From assembly GCA_028695865.1 (NCBI GenBank), contig JAQVID010000290.1, forward strand, positions 1 through 5,313: 5,313 nucleotides of DNA. The letters are read 5' to 3'. Positions 1 through 5,313 of the stretch are shown in pieces. Every line of letters starts with the position of its first letter. Within the stretch, counting starts at the first letter, position 1. This stretch comes from Thermoguttaceae bacterium (lineage in GTDB: Bacteria; Planctomycetota; Planctomycetia; Pirellulales; Thermoguttaceae). The notes beneath the pieces were generated by a model. That model was not told the DNA's origin. It saw only the letters and a program-made list of their open reading frames with translations, and did not search any database. A program made the translations under genes and the position numbers.

Positions 1-1
1 A

Positions 2-829
2 AAATATTATGAAGCGATTAAGCCGCTGACGAAATTGGCGCTCAATTCCGATCAGGCCGTGTATGAAGCCGCGGTAGATGGTCTTCGCGGAGTCTGCGAC
101 CCGGACGAACCCGATTTGACAACCATTTTTAATCTTTTTCTGGAGGTAAAAGACGCCAAACAGGCCGATTATATTGCCCGGGCTATTACGTATATTGCCG
201 AAAAGAATCCCGACGTTGCCAAACGCGCCAATATTATTCTGGATTGTGCCGCGGCGAAAAAGAACACATCCGACAAATTTGTCTGTAAGGTTCTGCCGCT
301 GCTGGGCCGTTTGGGGGGAGCCCGGGTTTACGCTCAAGTTGAAGCCGGTATGAAGTCAACCACTCCGGAAGTCGCCTATGCGGCCTTTACGGCATTGTGT
401 AATTGGCCCAACGCGGAACACGCCGACGCTCTTTGGAATGTGGTTCAAGCAAGCGACAAAGTACTTGCCCATCAGGCTCTTCGCGCTTATATTCGTGTGG
501 TCACTCTGCCGAACAAGCGTCCGGAAGCTCAAACGCTTGCCATGCTGAAAAAGGCGATGGAAGCCGCTGGTAACGACGCCAATCGCAATCTGGCTCTTTC
601 CCGCTCTTCCGTCATTCGTACCATGGACACGGTCAATTGGGCCGCGTCGTTCCTTGACAATCCGGCCATGTCGGAAACGGCATGCAAGGTCATTGTCAGT
701 CTTGCGCACCATCGTTTTCTGCGTCAGCCGAACAAGGCACTGTTCGAGCCGATTCTTTTGAAGGTCGAAAAGACAACCAAGGATAAAAAGACCGCCGAAC
801 TGGCCGCCAAAGCGCGTATGGGAATGTGA
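2..829 (+). CDS. HEAT-like repeat protein, C-terminal part (5' end outside window)
   Basis: The frame is open from the left edge, so this is the last 275 residues of a longer protein; the TTG at 35 is an internal Leu codon, not a convincing start. What is visible is a chain of short, Ala/Leu-rich amphipathic helix pairs of about 30-40 residues, for example around the segments LLGRLGGARVYAQVEAGM and VAYAAFTALCNWPNAEHADA, the latter carrying the ALCNWP motif I associate with planctomycetal HEAT-repeat proteins. No catalytic motif or membrane segment is seen. Such alpha-solenoids usually serve as protein-binding scaffolds, and in planctomycetes they are often fused to other domains (DUF1080-type or cytochrome c) that would lie upstream; that part is inference. 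A GC-rich hairpin 32 bases after the TGA suggests the transcript ends here, separate from the next gene. The repeat class is fairly secure; the function is unknown. Confidence 0.75.
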   Translation, partial: KYYEAIKPLTKLALNSDQAVYEAAVDGLRGVCDPDEPDLTTIFNLFLEVKDAKQADYIARAITYIAEKNPDVAKRANIILDCAAAKKNTSDKFVCKVLPLLGRLGGARVYAQVEAGMKSTTPEVAYAAFTALCNWPNAEHADALWNVVQASDKVLAHQALRAYIRVVTLPNKRPEAQTLAMLKKAMEAAGNDANRNLALSRSSVIRTMDTVNWAASFLDNPAMSETACKVIVSLAHHRFLRQPNKALFEPILLKVEKTTKDKKTAELAAKARMGM

Positions 830-860
830 TAATCGCAAGTGTCGAATCGCTTTTTGACAA

Positions 861-884
861 GCCCCGCAATCGTTTTTGCGGGGT
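861..884 (+). terminator. GC-rich hairpin after the HEAT gene, probable transcript end
   Basis: CCCCGCAA (862-869) pairs perfectly with TTGCGGGG (876-883) across a 6-base loop, and a G-T pair can be added at the base. It begins 32 bases past the TGA of the HEAT gene. There is no T-run after the stem on either strand, so it is not a textbook intrinsic terminator; it could be a weak terminator or a 3'-end stabilising stem. A T5 run lies upstream (851-855), on the wrong side for + strand termination. Confidence 0.5.
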
Positions 885-960
885 ATGTCGCAAGTCATTC
901 GGCAAGGGGAACGAAGTGTCCGATTGACTGAAAGACGCGGATTCTCTTTCTTGTGTTCAG

Positions 961-1005
961 AACCGTAATATTTGGAACCGCAATATTTGGAAACGCAATA
1001 TATTG
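961..1005 (+). repeat. Three-copy 15-bp tandem repeat
   Basis: Three contiguous 15-bp units: aaccgtaatatttgg (961-975), aaccgcaatatttgg (976-990) and aaacgcaatatattg (991-1005). Units 1 and 2 differ at one base, unit 3 at a few more. The block lies between the HEAT gene and the HzsA-related gene, 46 bases before the preferred start at 1052. It can be read through in frame with that gene from a GTG at 953, giving a low-complexity peptide, which is one reason to place the start downstream. Confidence 0.85.
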
Positions 1006-1051
1006 TCAATACCGAAGGTTACTCATTCTGAGTACCGAAGAAACAGATGTT

Positions 1052-3460
1052 ATGCAAGATCAATATTTAAACTCATCCGATTGTAATCATCATTGTACTT
1101 TTTTATATCATATTCCATGCAAGATACAAATTGTCTGTTTTATGTTTTGTAGTCTTTTGTTGCTGTTGAGTTGCGCAGTTCCGGCCGCGACGGACGAAAC
1201 GGCCCAAGGTCGCGTCGAACTTTTAAACGAAGGTATCACACAAATTCTTTTTGTCGAACGGGCTGTGTGGCAGTCAACTCATTATTATTCCGATTTTATC
1301 GACGGGGCCAAAATTTTTGGATCACGGCTTTGTCTGCTCGACGTCAAGAGCGGCAAGGTTCGCTCCCTTGTTCCGCAACTGCAAGGCGGGCTGATCGGCC
1401 ATTGTGATCTGTCGCAGGACGGTAAACGAATTGTCTTCGATTACAAGGCCAAAATCGGCGAAGGTTTTCGCATTTGGACCGTTCATATCGACGGCAGTCA
1501 TCCCAGACAAATCACGTTTCCTCCTGAGGATGAAGAGGCTCGCATAAAAAAATACTCGCACCGTAAACGGCTTGAATATTACATGGCTCAAACCAATGGA
1601 GCCAAACAACTTCCTGTGACGGTCGAGGCTGACCGCTTTTATTCGCACCACACCGACGATATGCAACCGTGTTGGCTGCCGGATGGAGCCATCGTGTTTG
1701 TTTCGACTCGTTGCCAATACAGTATTCTCTGCGACGACTTTGATACGCTCACCACGTCGCTCCTGTACCGAATGCGCTCCGATGGTTCCCAAATGGAGAA
1801 ACTGTCTAACAACGCGTTAAGCGAAGCCGTTCCTTCTGTCGGCGAAGATGGACGCGTTCTCTATACACGTTGGGAATATGTCGATAATGGTGCTGTGAGT
1901 AATAAAGGTGTTTGGATTATTCGGCCCGACGGAACAGGAGCCGAAGAACTTTACGGAGCCAATATTGAATTTCCCGCTGTACATTATGCGCCGCGAGTTG
2001 TGCCCGGGACGAATGGTCGCCGCTTCGTTTGTATTGGTGCGCCGCACATGCCCGCCCCGCTCGGCTCGGTCATTGTCGTCGATACGTCGCGCAATCGTCG
2101 TACAGGCGAGCCCATGACCTATATTACGCCGGAAGTGGAAACGCGGCATCAGATGTTTTGGGACAATTTCCCCAATGAAAAAGTCAAGCCGTTTCAGGCT
2201 CCCTATACGGATGCTCCTCCTTTTCACACGTCGCGAGAACCGGATGGGCATGGTCATACAAAAAGCGGTCCTCTTTTCGCCGATCCTTATCCGCTTAACG
2301 AAGAGCTTTTCCTGGTTTCGTACAATCCCGCAAGTTTTTGGAAGACCCCCAATGCTTATTCCCTTTATCTCATTGACGCTGGCGGCAAACGCTTGCCTGT
2401 TTACTCCAATCCGGAAACTTCATGCTGGAACGCGTTGCCCGTTCAGCCGCGTCTGAATACTCCCGTTGTTCGCGGCATTACGGATTCAAAACTTGCCGGA
2501 CAGAATAAAGCTCAACTGATTGTGACGAACGTCTATCACGGTCTGAATGGTGTTAAGCCGGGGACAATCAAATATCTTCGCGTCAACGAGCATGTTCCAA
2601 GACCGTGGTCGGCCCATCGCTTTTGGACCAAGCCGGATCAGCCGGGCGAAGCACCAATCAATTATGATCTGTACGATCAACAGCATTCGGCAATATCGAA
2701 AAACACGCATTTGGGTCTGAAGCTTCAGCTTGGTGTTGTACCGGTTGAAACGGATGGAAGCGCGAACTTTTTGGTCGATGCGGATAAAAACATTTTTCTT
2801 CAAGCGCTCGACGGCGAATATCGGGAAGTCCAACGTGAGCGAACATTTGTCAATTATCGTCCTGGCGAGATTCGTTCCTGTATTGGCTGTCACGAGCAGG
2901 CAGGCGATACAAACCCGAATCGGAATAAAGCCGTTACGCCGCTTGCGTTAAGGCGAGCGCCGAGTGTGCCGGGTCCGCAGCCTGGTGAGCGTTCGGGAGC
3001 CAAACCGCTTCATTACCCGACGGATGTTCAACCGGTACTCGACAAATATTGTGTCAAGTGTCACAGTGGTTCCCGTCCGGCGGGCGGTGTCGTTTTGACG
3101 AGCGAAAGAACGGAGCTTTTCACGAAATCGTATGAAACATTGATCGACCGTCGGGTATTGCCGATTATAGGCGAGAATCATCCCAAGATGGGCAACAATC
3201 ATTATCTGCCGCCGTATACCCTCGGTTCGCACGCGTCGTCCTTAATCAAACGCGTGTTGGACGATTCGAAAAGTCCATGTTACACGTCCATGCCGCTTGA
3301 AGACCGTATTCGGTTAACGACTTGGGTGGACGGCAATGGTCAATTCTATGGAACATATTTTGGTCCCAAGTCGCTCCGGTACGAGAAATTACCCGGCTTT
3401 CGTCATGAACCGACATTTGAGGAAGTTCGTCGCAATGATTTTGAGCATTATGATTTTTGA
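1052..3460 (+). CDS. HzsA-related exported di-haem beta-propeller protein
   Basis: About 802 residues from the ATG at 1052. Residues 24-46 are a hydrophobic export signal (IVCFMFCSLLLLL core) with either a signal peptidase I site near AVPAA or a lipobox-like LLSC (Cys 41). Residues ~55-350 carry PD40/TolB-like propeller blades (SQDGKRIVF near 121, LPDGAIVFVSTR near 209, GEDGRVLYTRWEYVDNG near 265). Residues ~561-607 (VETDGSANFLV, FLQALDGEYREVQRERTF) match my memory of the HZS-alpha middle domain, followed by haem site 1 CIGCH (610-614). Haem site 2 is CVKCH (667-671) in PVLDKYCVKCHSG, like planctomycetal cytochrome domains, and the end has a GSHASSLIKRVL / TTWVDGNGQFYGTYF tail. The protein should act outside the cytoplasmic membrane in electron transfer or redox chemistry; the substrate is unknown. 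Glycine (618) sits four residues after the first haem His, where HzsA has a tyrosine ligand, and no hzsB/hzsC neighbours are seen. No clear Shine-Dalgarno; GTG 953 and ATG 1142 are alternative starts. The family call is firm, the start moderate. Confidence 0.85.
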   Translation: MQDQYLNSSDCNHHCTFLYHIPCKIQIVCFMFCSLLLLLSCAVPAATDETAQGRVELLNEGITQILFVERAVWQSTHYYSDFIDGAKIFGSRLCLLDVKSGKVRSLVPQLQGGLIGHCDLSQDGKRIVFDYKAKIGEGFRIWTVHIDGSHPRQITFPPEDEEARIKKYSHRKRLEYYMAQTNGAKQLPVTVEADRFYSHHTDDMQPCWLPDGAIVFVSTRCQYSILCDDFDTLTTSLLYRMRSDGSQMEKLSNNALSEAVPSVGEDGRVLYTRWEYVDNGAVSNKGVWIIRPDGTGAEELYGANIEFPAVHYAPRVVPGTNGRRFVCIGAPHMPAPLGSVIVVDTSRNRRTGEPMTYITPEVETRHQMFWDNFPNEKVKPFQAPYTDAPPFHTSREPDGHGHTKSGPLFADPYPLNEELFLVSYNPASFWKTPNAYSLYLIDAGGKRLPVYSNPETSCWNALPVQPRLNTPVVRGITDSKLAGQNKAQLIVTNVYHGLNGVKPGTIKYLRVNEHVPRPWSAHRFWTKPDQPGEAPINYDLYDQQHSAISKNTHLGLKLQLGVVPVETDGSANFLVDADKNIFLQALDGEYREVQRERTFVNYRPGEIRSCIGCHEQAGDTNPNRNKAVTPLALRRAPSVPGPQPGERSGAKPLHYPTDVQPVLDKYCVKCHSGSRPAGGVVLTSERTELFTKSYETLIDRRVLPIIGENHPKMGNNHYLPPYTLGSHASSLIKRVLDDSKSPCYTSMPLEDRIRLTTWVDGNGQFYGTYFGPKSLRYEKLPGFRHEPTFEEVRRNDFEHYDF

Positions 3461-3483
3461 GCATTTTTATTTTGAGTATTATC
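3438..3483 (+). repeat. Three-copy ~15-bp tandem repeat across the stop codon
   Basis: Three contiguous imperfect units: attttgagcattatg (3438-3452), atttttgagcattttt (3453-3468, one extra base) and attttgagtattatc (3469-3483). The first unit and the start of the second encode the last residues of the HzsA-related protein (NDFEHYDF), and the stop TGA (3458-3460) lies in unit 2. The extra T in unit 2 shifts the frame and creates that stop, so the repeat defines the protein's end. The remainder fills the gap before the oxidoreductase gene. Confidence 0.75.
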
Positions 3484-3540
3484 ATTGATTGTTTTCTTGA
3501 CTTGACTTTTAACAAATCGAACATGGGGATGAATAATAAC

Positions 3541-4896
3541 ATGAAACGAAGAGATTTTTTGAAACGGACCTCAGCCTTGGGGGCTGTGACAATTTTGACG
3601 AATCCGAAATCGGCGCGATCCGCGGCCGCCAACGAGCGGATTCAACTTGCCGTTATTGGATGTGGTGCCCGGAGCGATTGGGTTTGCCGCGATATGATGA
3701 TTCGCCCGGCTGACGATGTACGGTTTGCCTGGTGCTGTGACGTCGATTTAAGTCGGGCGCAAAAACGCGCGACGCAATTGACTCGCGATGGTGTTGTTCC
3801 CAAAGTGACGCAAGACGCGAAGGCTGTTTTCGACGACCAATCTGTAGACGGCGTTGTTCTTGTTACGCCCGATCATTGGCATGCGCTCCACACGATACAG
3901 GCGTGTCAGGCGGGAAAAGACGTGTACTGCGAAAAGCCGTTGAGCCGTTCCCCGTTCGAAGGCGAAATGATGATTCAGGCGGCGAAGAAATATAATCGTG
4001 TCGTTGGAGCAGGCAATCAGACGCGTTCTTCCGATTACTGTCCTGTCGCGAAAAAATATATTGAAGAGGGCAATCTGGGTGAGATCGAATTTGTTCGTGT
4101 TCATAACATGTGGCGGGCCAGTCTGCCGAGCGTTCAAACGGGAGTTCCCAAACCGGATGGTCTTGACTGGGACAAATGGATAGGTCCATCGCCGTATCGC
4201 GATTATTCACCGACCTATATGCTTTCGCTTGCCTGGGGATATTTTTGGGATTTCGGAAATGGTCTTTTAGCAACGCAAGGTGTTCATCAGATCGACGTTG
4301 CCCGTTGGCTGTTGGGACTGAATATTCCGAAGTCGTGTTACAGTGCCGGAGGAATGGACAAGAAAAAACTTTTGACCCAAACCGCTGAAACGCAATCGAC
4401 CGTTTTCGATTTTGGGAATCTGATCATGAATATTGAGCAGACCATGAATTGCCCGTATATGCTTGAAACCGATTGGGAAGTCCGCGAAAAAGAAATGCAC
4501 CCCTACTGGTTCCAAAACGCGTCCCGCATCGAAATTTACGGTTCGCGTTATCTCATGGTTATTGGCCGGCTGGGAGCGGGCTGGCAAGTTTTTGACCGGA
4601 CGAAAAAGCGATTGCCTGTCGTCAAATCGCAAGGATTCGGCAGCTATTCCCAACTTCAGGAAGCGCACATGAGTAATTTTATCGATGCGATGCGTGAACG
4701 CAAAAAGACGAATTCTTCCGTTGAGGAATGTCACAAGAGCACCATGCTTGTTCATTACGCGAACATGTCGCTTCGGGCGGGAAGTGTTAAACTCGAAATC
4801 GATCAGCAGACCGGTAAAGTCGTTAACTGCCCGGAAGTCGCCCCATTCTGGCGTCCCCAGTTCCGCAAGGAGTACGATATTCCGGAGATTGCATGA
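3541..4896 (+). CDS. Tat-exported Gfo/Idh/MocA family oxidoreductase
   Basis: 451 residues from the ATG at 3541. It opens with a twin-arginine signal (KRRDFLKR at 2-9, hydrophobic SALGAVTIL, AAA cleavage region near 28-30), so the folded enzyme is probably exported with its cofactor bound. A Rossmann NAD(P)-binding start follows (IQLAVIGCGARS, ~34-45), then TPDHWHA (109-115) and the family motif EKPLS (131-135) with the conserved Lys 132. DWDKWIGPSPYRDY (209-222) and GVHQIDVARW (247-256, His 249 and Asp 252 near the substrate site) mark the C-terminal alpha/beta domain, and the end (HMSNFIDAMRERK, HYANMSLRAG) is typical of planctomycetal members. The family oxidises or reduces sugars, inositols and related compounds; the substrate cannot be read here. 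The start is chosen because it places the RR motif at the N-terminus; GGGG at 3525-3528 is a weak, distant ribosome site. ATG 3529 is an in-frame alternative. It lies 80 bp after the HzsA-related gene, so co-transcription is plausible. Confidence 0.92.
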   Translation: MKRRDFLKRTSALGAVTILTNPKSARSAAANERIQLAVIGCGARSDWVCRDMMIRPADDVRFAWCCDVDLSRAQKRATQLTRDGVVPKVTQDAKAVFDDQSVDGVVLVTPDHWHALHTIQACQAGKDVYCEKPLSRSPFEGEMMIQAAKKYNRVVGAGNQTRSSDYCPVAKKYIEEGNLGEIEFVRVHNMWRASLPSVQTGVPKPDGLDWDKWIGPSPYRDYSPTYMLSLAWGYFWDFGNGLLATQGVHQIDVARWLLGLNIPKSCYSAGGMDKKKLLTQTAETQSTVFDFGNLIMNIEQTMNCPYMLETDWEVREKEMHPYWFQNASRIEIYGSRYLMVIGRLGAGWQVFDRTKKRLPVVKSQGFGSYSQLQEAHMSNFIDAMRERKKTNSSVEECHKSTMLVHYANMSLRAGSVKLEIDQQTGKVVNCPEVAPFWRPQFRKEYDIPEIA

Positions 4897-5048
4897 CCGA
4901 AAGCCAAACCTCGACATTATAACAATCCTGTTCTTGTTGTGTGATGGTTTGCGTTGATTTTTTCAAGCCGCGGGAGTTCGTGAACGAATCCAACCAAGGA
5001 AGGGAGACCTTTTGCCTGTATGTTGCATGTTTGCGGAACATTGCTTTG

Positions 5049-5102
5049 GTATTGAGATTAGTATTGGCCTTGCCACTGGTATTGGCCTTGAGACTGGCAT
5101 TG
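5049..5102 (+). repeat. 18-bp direct repeat with flanking partial copies
   Basis: Two adjacent 18-bp units, gtattggccttgccactg (5061-5078) and gtattggccttgagactg (5079-5096), differ at only two positions. They are flanked by shorter related pieces, gtattgagatta (5049-5060) and gcattg (5097-5102), giving four occurrences of a G(T/C)ATTG core. The unit length is a multiple of three, but neither strand gives a credible protein. It sits in the non-coding stretch after the oxidoreductase gene. Confidence 0.8.
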
Positions 5103-5133
5103 AAAAGGTCTGTTCATTCCGGTTGACCTTTTC
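5102..5133. repeat. 9-bp perfect inverted repeat, possible weak terminator
   Basis: GAAAAGGTC (5102-5110) is the perfect reverse complement of GACCTTTTC (5125-5133), with a 14-base loop. The A4 and T4 arms resemble a bidirectional intrinsic terminator, but only four or five pairs are GC and the loop is long, so the structure would be weak. It is the first hairpin of this kind after the oxidoreductase stop, 205 bases downstream. Confidence 0.35.
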
Positions 5134-5176
5134 GTTGCCGCAGGCGTCATGAAATCCTGCCGGTTCCTTTTGGGTT

Positions 5177-5204
5177 GCGGACTTTACAAGTCCGTTTCCT
5201 TTTT
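5177..5204 (+). terminator. Candidate intrinsic terminator overlapping a promoter
   Basis: CGGACTT (5178-5184) pairs perfectly with AAGTCCG (5188-5194) around a 3-base TAC loop; a G-T pair at 5177/5195 can be added. The stem is followed at once by TTTCCTTTTT (5195-5204). A compact stem plus T-rich tail is the form of a rho-independent terminator for + strand transcripts arriving from the oxidoreductase gene. The same bases hold the -35 box of the promoter at 5183-5211, so the palindrome may instead be an operator. Confidence 0.45.
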
Positions 5205-5211
5205 GTATAAT
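5183..5211 (+). promoter_or_regulatory. Near-consensus sigma70-type promoter
   Basis: TTTACA (5183-5188, one mismatch from TTGACA) is separated by exactly 17 bp from a perfect TATAAT (5206-5211). Transcription would begin near 5218 and run rightward out of the window. The -35 box includes the loop of a perfect 7-bp palindrome (5178-5194), which suggests repressor control or promoter/terminator overlap. This is the best promoter match I see in the window. Confidence 0.6.
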
Positions 5212-5217
5212 ATGAGG

Positions 5218-5313
5218 ATGAAAAAGTTGCGCCGGGTGAGTTATCCGGCGCAAGCAGTTTCGAAAGACAGAATATCAGGACACAGAATTTCAGGACACAG
5301 AATTTCAGGACAC
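5218..5313 (+). CDS. Possible short ORF open to the right edge, doubtful
   Basis: An ATG at 5218 (with in-frame ATG 5212 just upstream) begins a frame open for 32 codons to the window edge: MKKLRRVSYPAQAVSKD followed by three RISGH-type pentapeptides encoded by the 15-bp repeat. The ATG falls where transcription from the 5206-5211 -10 box should start, so the message would be leaderless or nearly so. GAGG at 5214-5217 touches the ATG and is too close to act as a ribosome site for it. The frame also crosses a perfect hairpin (5227-5253). It may be a genuine gene start, or only the leader of a gene or RNA lying beyond the window. No family is recognised. Confidence 0.2.
   Translation, partial: MKKLRRVSYPAQAVSKDRISGHRISGHRISGH
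5221..5253 (-). terminator. Perfect hairpin with T-tract on the minus strand
   Basis: TTGCGCCGG (5227-5235) pairs perfectly with CCGGCGCAA (5245-5253) across a 9-base loop that can close further with G-T and T-A pairs. Read on the minus strand, the stem is followed by CTTTTT (complement of 5221-5226), so it fits an intrinsic terminator for a minus-strand gene entering from the right. No such gene is visible. On the + strand there is no T-run after it, and it would be a 5' stem about nine bases into the transcript from the 5183-5211 promoter. Confidence 0.5.
5269..5313 (+). repeat. Three-copy 15-bp tandem repeat reaching the window edge
   Basis: Units agaatatcaggacac (5269-5283), agaatttcaggacac (5284-5298) and agaatttcaggacac (5299-5313). 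Units 2 and 3 are identical and unit 1 differs at one base. The array stops only because the window ends, so the true copy number is unknown. The preceding 15 bases (5254-5268) share the central TTTC and may be a decayed copy. Confidence 0.85.

Larger units (their letters stand above)
4897..5211. other. Non-coding stretch after the oxidoreductase gene
   Basis: No open frame here shows a recognisable motif, signal peptide or ribosome site. The + frame from 4941 and the - frame covering 4963-5253 pass through the 18-bp repeat and read as low-complexity L/V/A or P/I/R peptides, so both look accidental. The first 150 bases hold nothing clear. From 5049 on there is a short tandem repeat, then inverted repeats and a promoter, listed separately. 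No convincing intrinsic terminator directly follows the oxidoreductase stop codon. Confidence 0.55.

Noticed and set aside
924..952. TTGACT at 924-929 as a -35 box for the HzsA-related gene
   Set aside because: No acceptable -10 box lies 16-18 bp downstream; the expected place reads as a pyrimidine run.
356..1009. Long minus-strand open frame across the end of the HEAT gene and the following gap
   Set aside because: Its peptide is rich in Arg, Cys and His with no domain-like pattern, it lies mostly antisense to a frame with clear HEAT-like periodicity, and it crosses the hairpin and tandem repeat.
1052..3460. Calling the haem protein hydrazine synthase subunit alpha
   Set aside because: It shares the family layout, but the tyrosine ligand position is glycine, no other hydrazine synthase genes are near, and related proteins are widespread in planctomycetes that do not perform anammox.
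3497..3530. Overlapping TTGACTTGACT as a -35 region for the oxidoreductase gene
   Set aside because: Neither copy has a TATAAT-like box at the right spacing.
3457..3540. TTG start at 3457 giving a 4-base overlap with the upstream stop codon
   Set aside because: It would put 28 hydrophobic residues before the twin-arginine motif, largely encoded by the tandem repeat. The ATG at 3541 gives a normal Tat signal.
4977..4988. Palindrome TTCGTGAACGAA as an operator
   Set aside because: The two 5-bp arms are separated by only two bases, it is not next to any promoter I can see, and matches of this size occur by chance.
4963..5253. Minus-strand frame of about 96 codons in the final gap
   Set aside because: It relies on a TTG start, its middle is the 18-bp repeat read as a P/I/R-rich string, and no ribosome site or domain is visible.
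961..5313. CRISPR array interpretation of the short direct repeats
   Set aside because: Units are contiguous with no unique spacers, are only 15-18 bp long, differ between blocks, and no cas genes are present.

Overview
The window reads as a piece of a Planctomycetota (or closely related PVC-group) chromosome of roughly balanced GC content. This rests on three family signatures: a HEAT-repeat protein C-terminus, a beta-propeller/di-haem protein related to the hydrazine synthase alpha subunit (HzsA-related), and a twin-arginine-exported Gfo/Idh/MocA oxidoreductase. All three are on the + strand and all three families are typically expanded in planctomycetes. The lineage is inferred from protein style; no marker gene is present.

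Layout: 2-829 is the 3' end of a HEAT-like repeat gene whose start lies left of the window. It is followed by a strong GC hairpin (861-884) and a three-copy 15-bp tandem repeat (961-1005). 1052-3460 encodes the HzsA-related protein, with a signal peptide, PD40-type propeller blades and two CXXCH haem-c sites. Its last codons run into a second three-copy ~15-bp repeat (3438-3483). 3541-4896 encodes the Gfo/Idh/MocA oxidoreductase with a clear Tat signal. From 4897 to the right edge there is no convincing gene, but the last 270 bases are dense in signals: an 18-bp repeat, three inverted repeats, a near-consensus sigma70 promoter (TTTACA-17-TATAAT) and a third three-copy 15-bp repeat that reaches the edge. 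A short open frame starts at the predicted transcription start of that promoter.

Working together: the second and third genes are 80 bp apart, co-directional, and both products should be exported. They may form one transcription unit acting in the cell envelope, plausibly in oxidation of carbohydrates or other organic substrates. That link is inference. The HzsA-related protein should not be called hydrazine synthase: no beta or gamma subunit genes are seen, and the residue expected to be the tyrosine haem ligand in true HzsA is glycine here. The most unusual feature is the recurrence of three-copy ~15-bp direct repeats of unrelated sequence at three gene boundaries.
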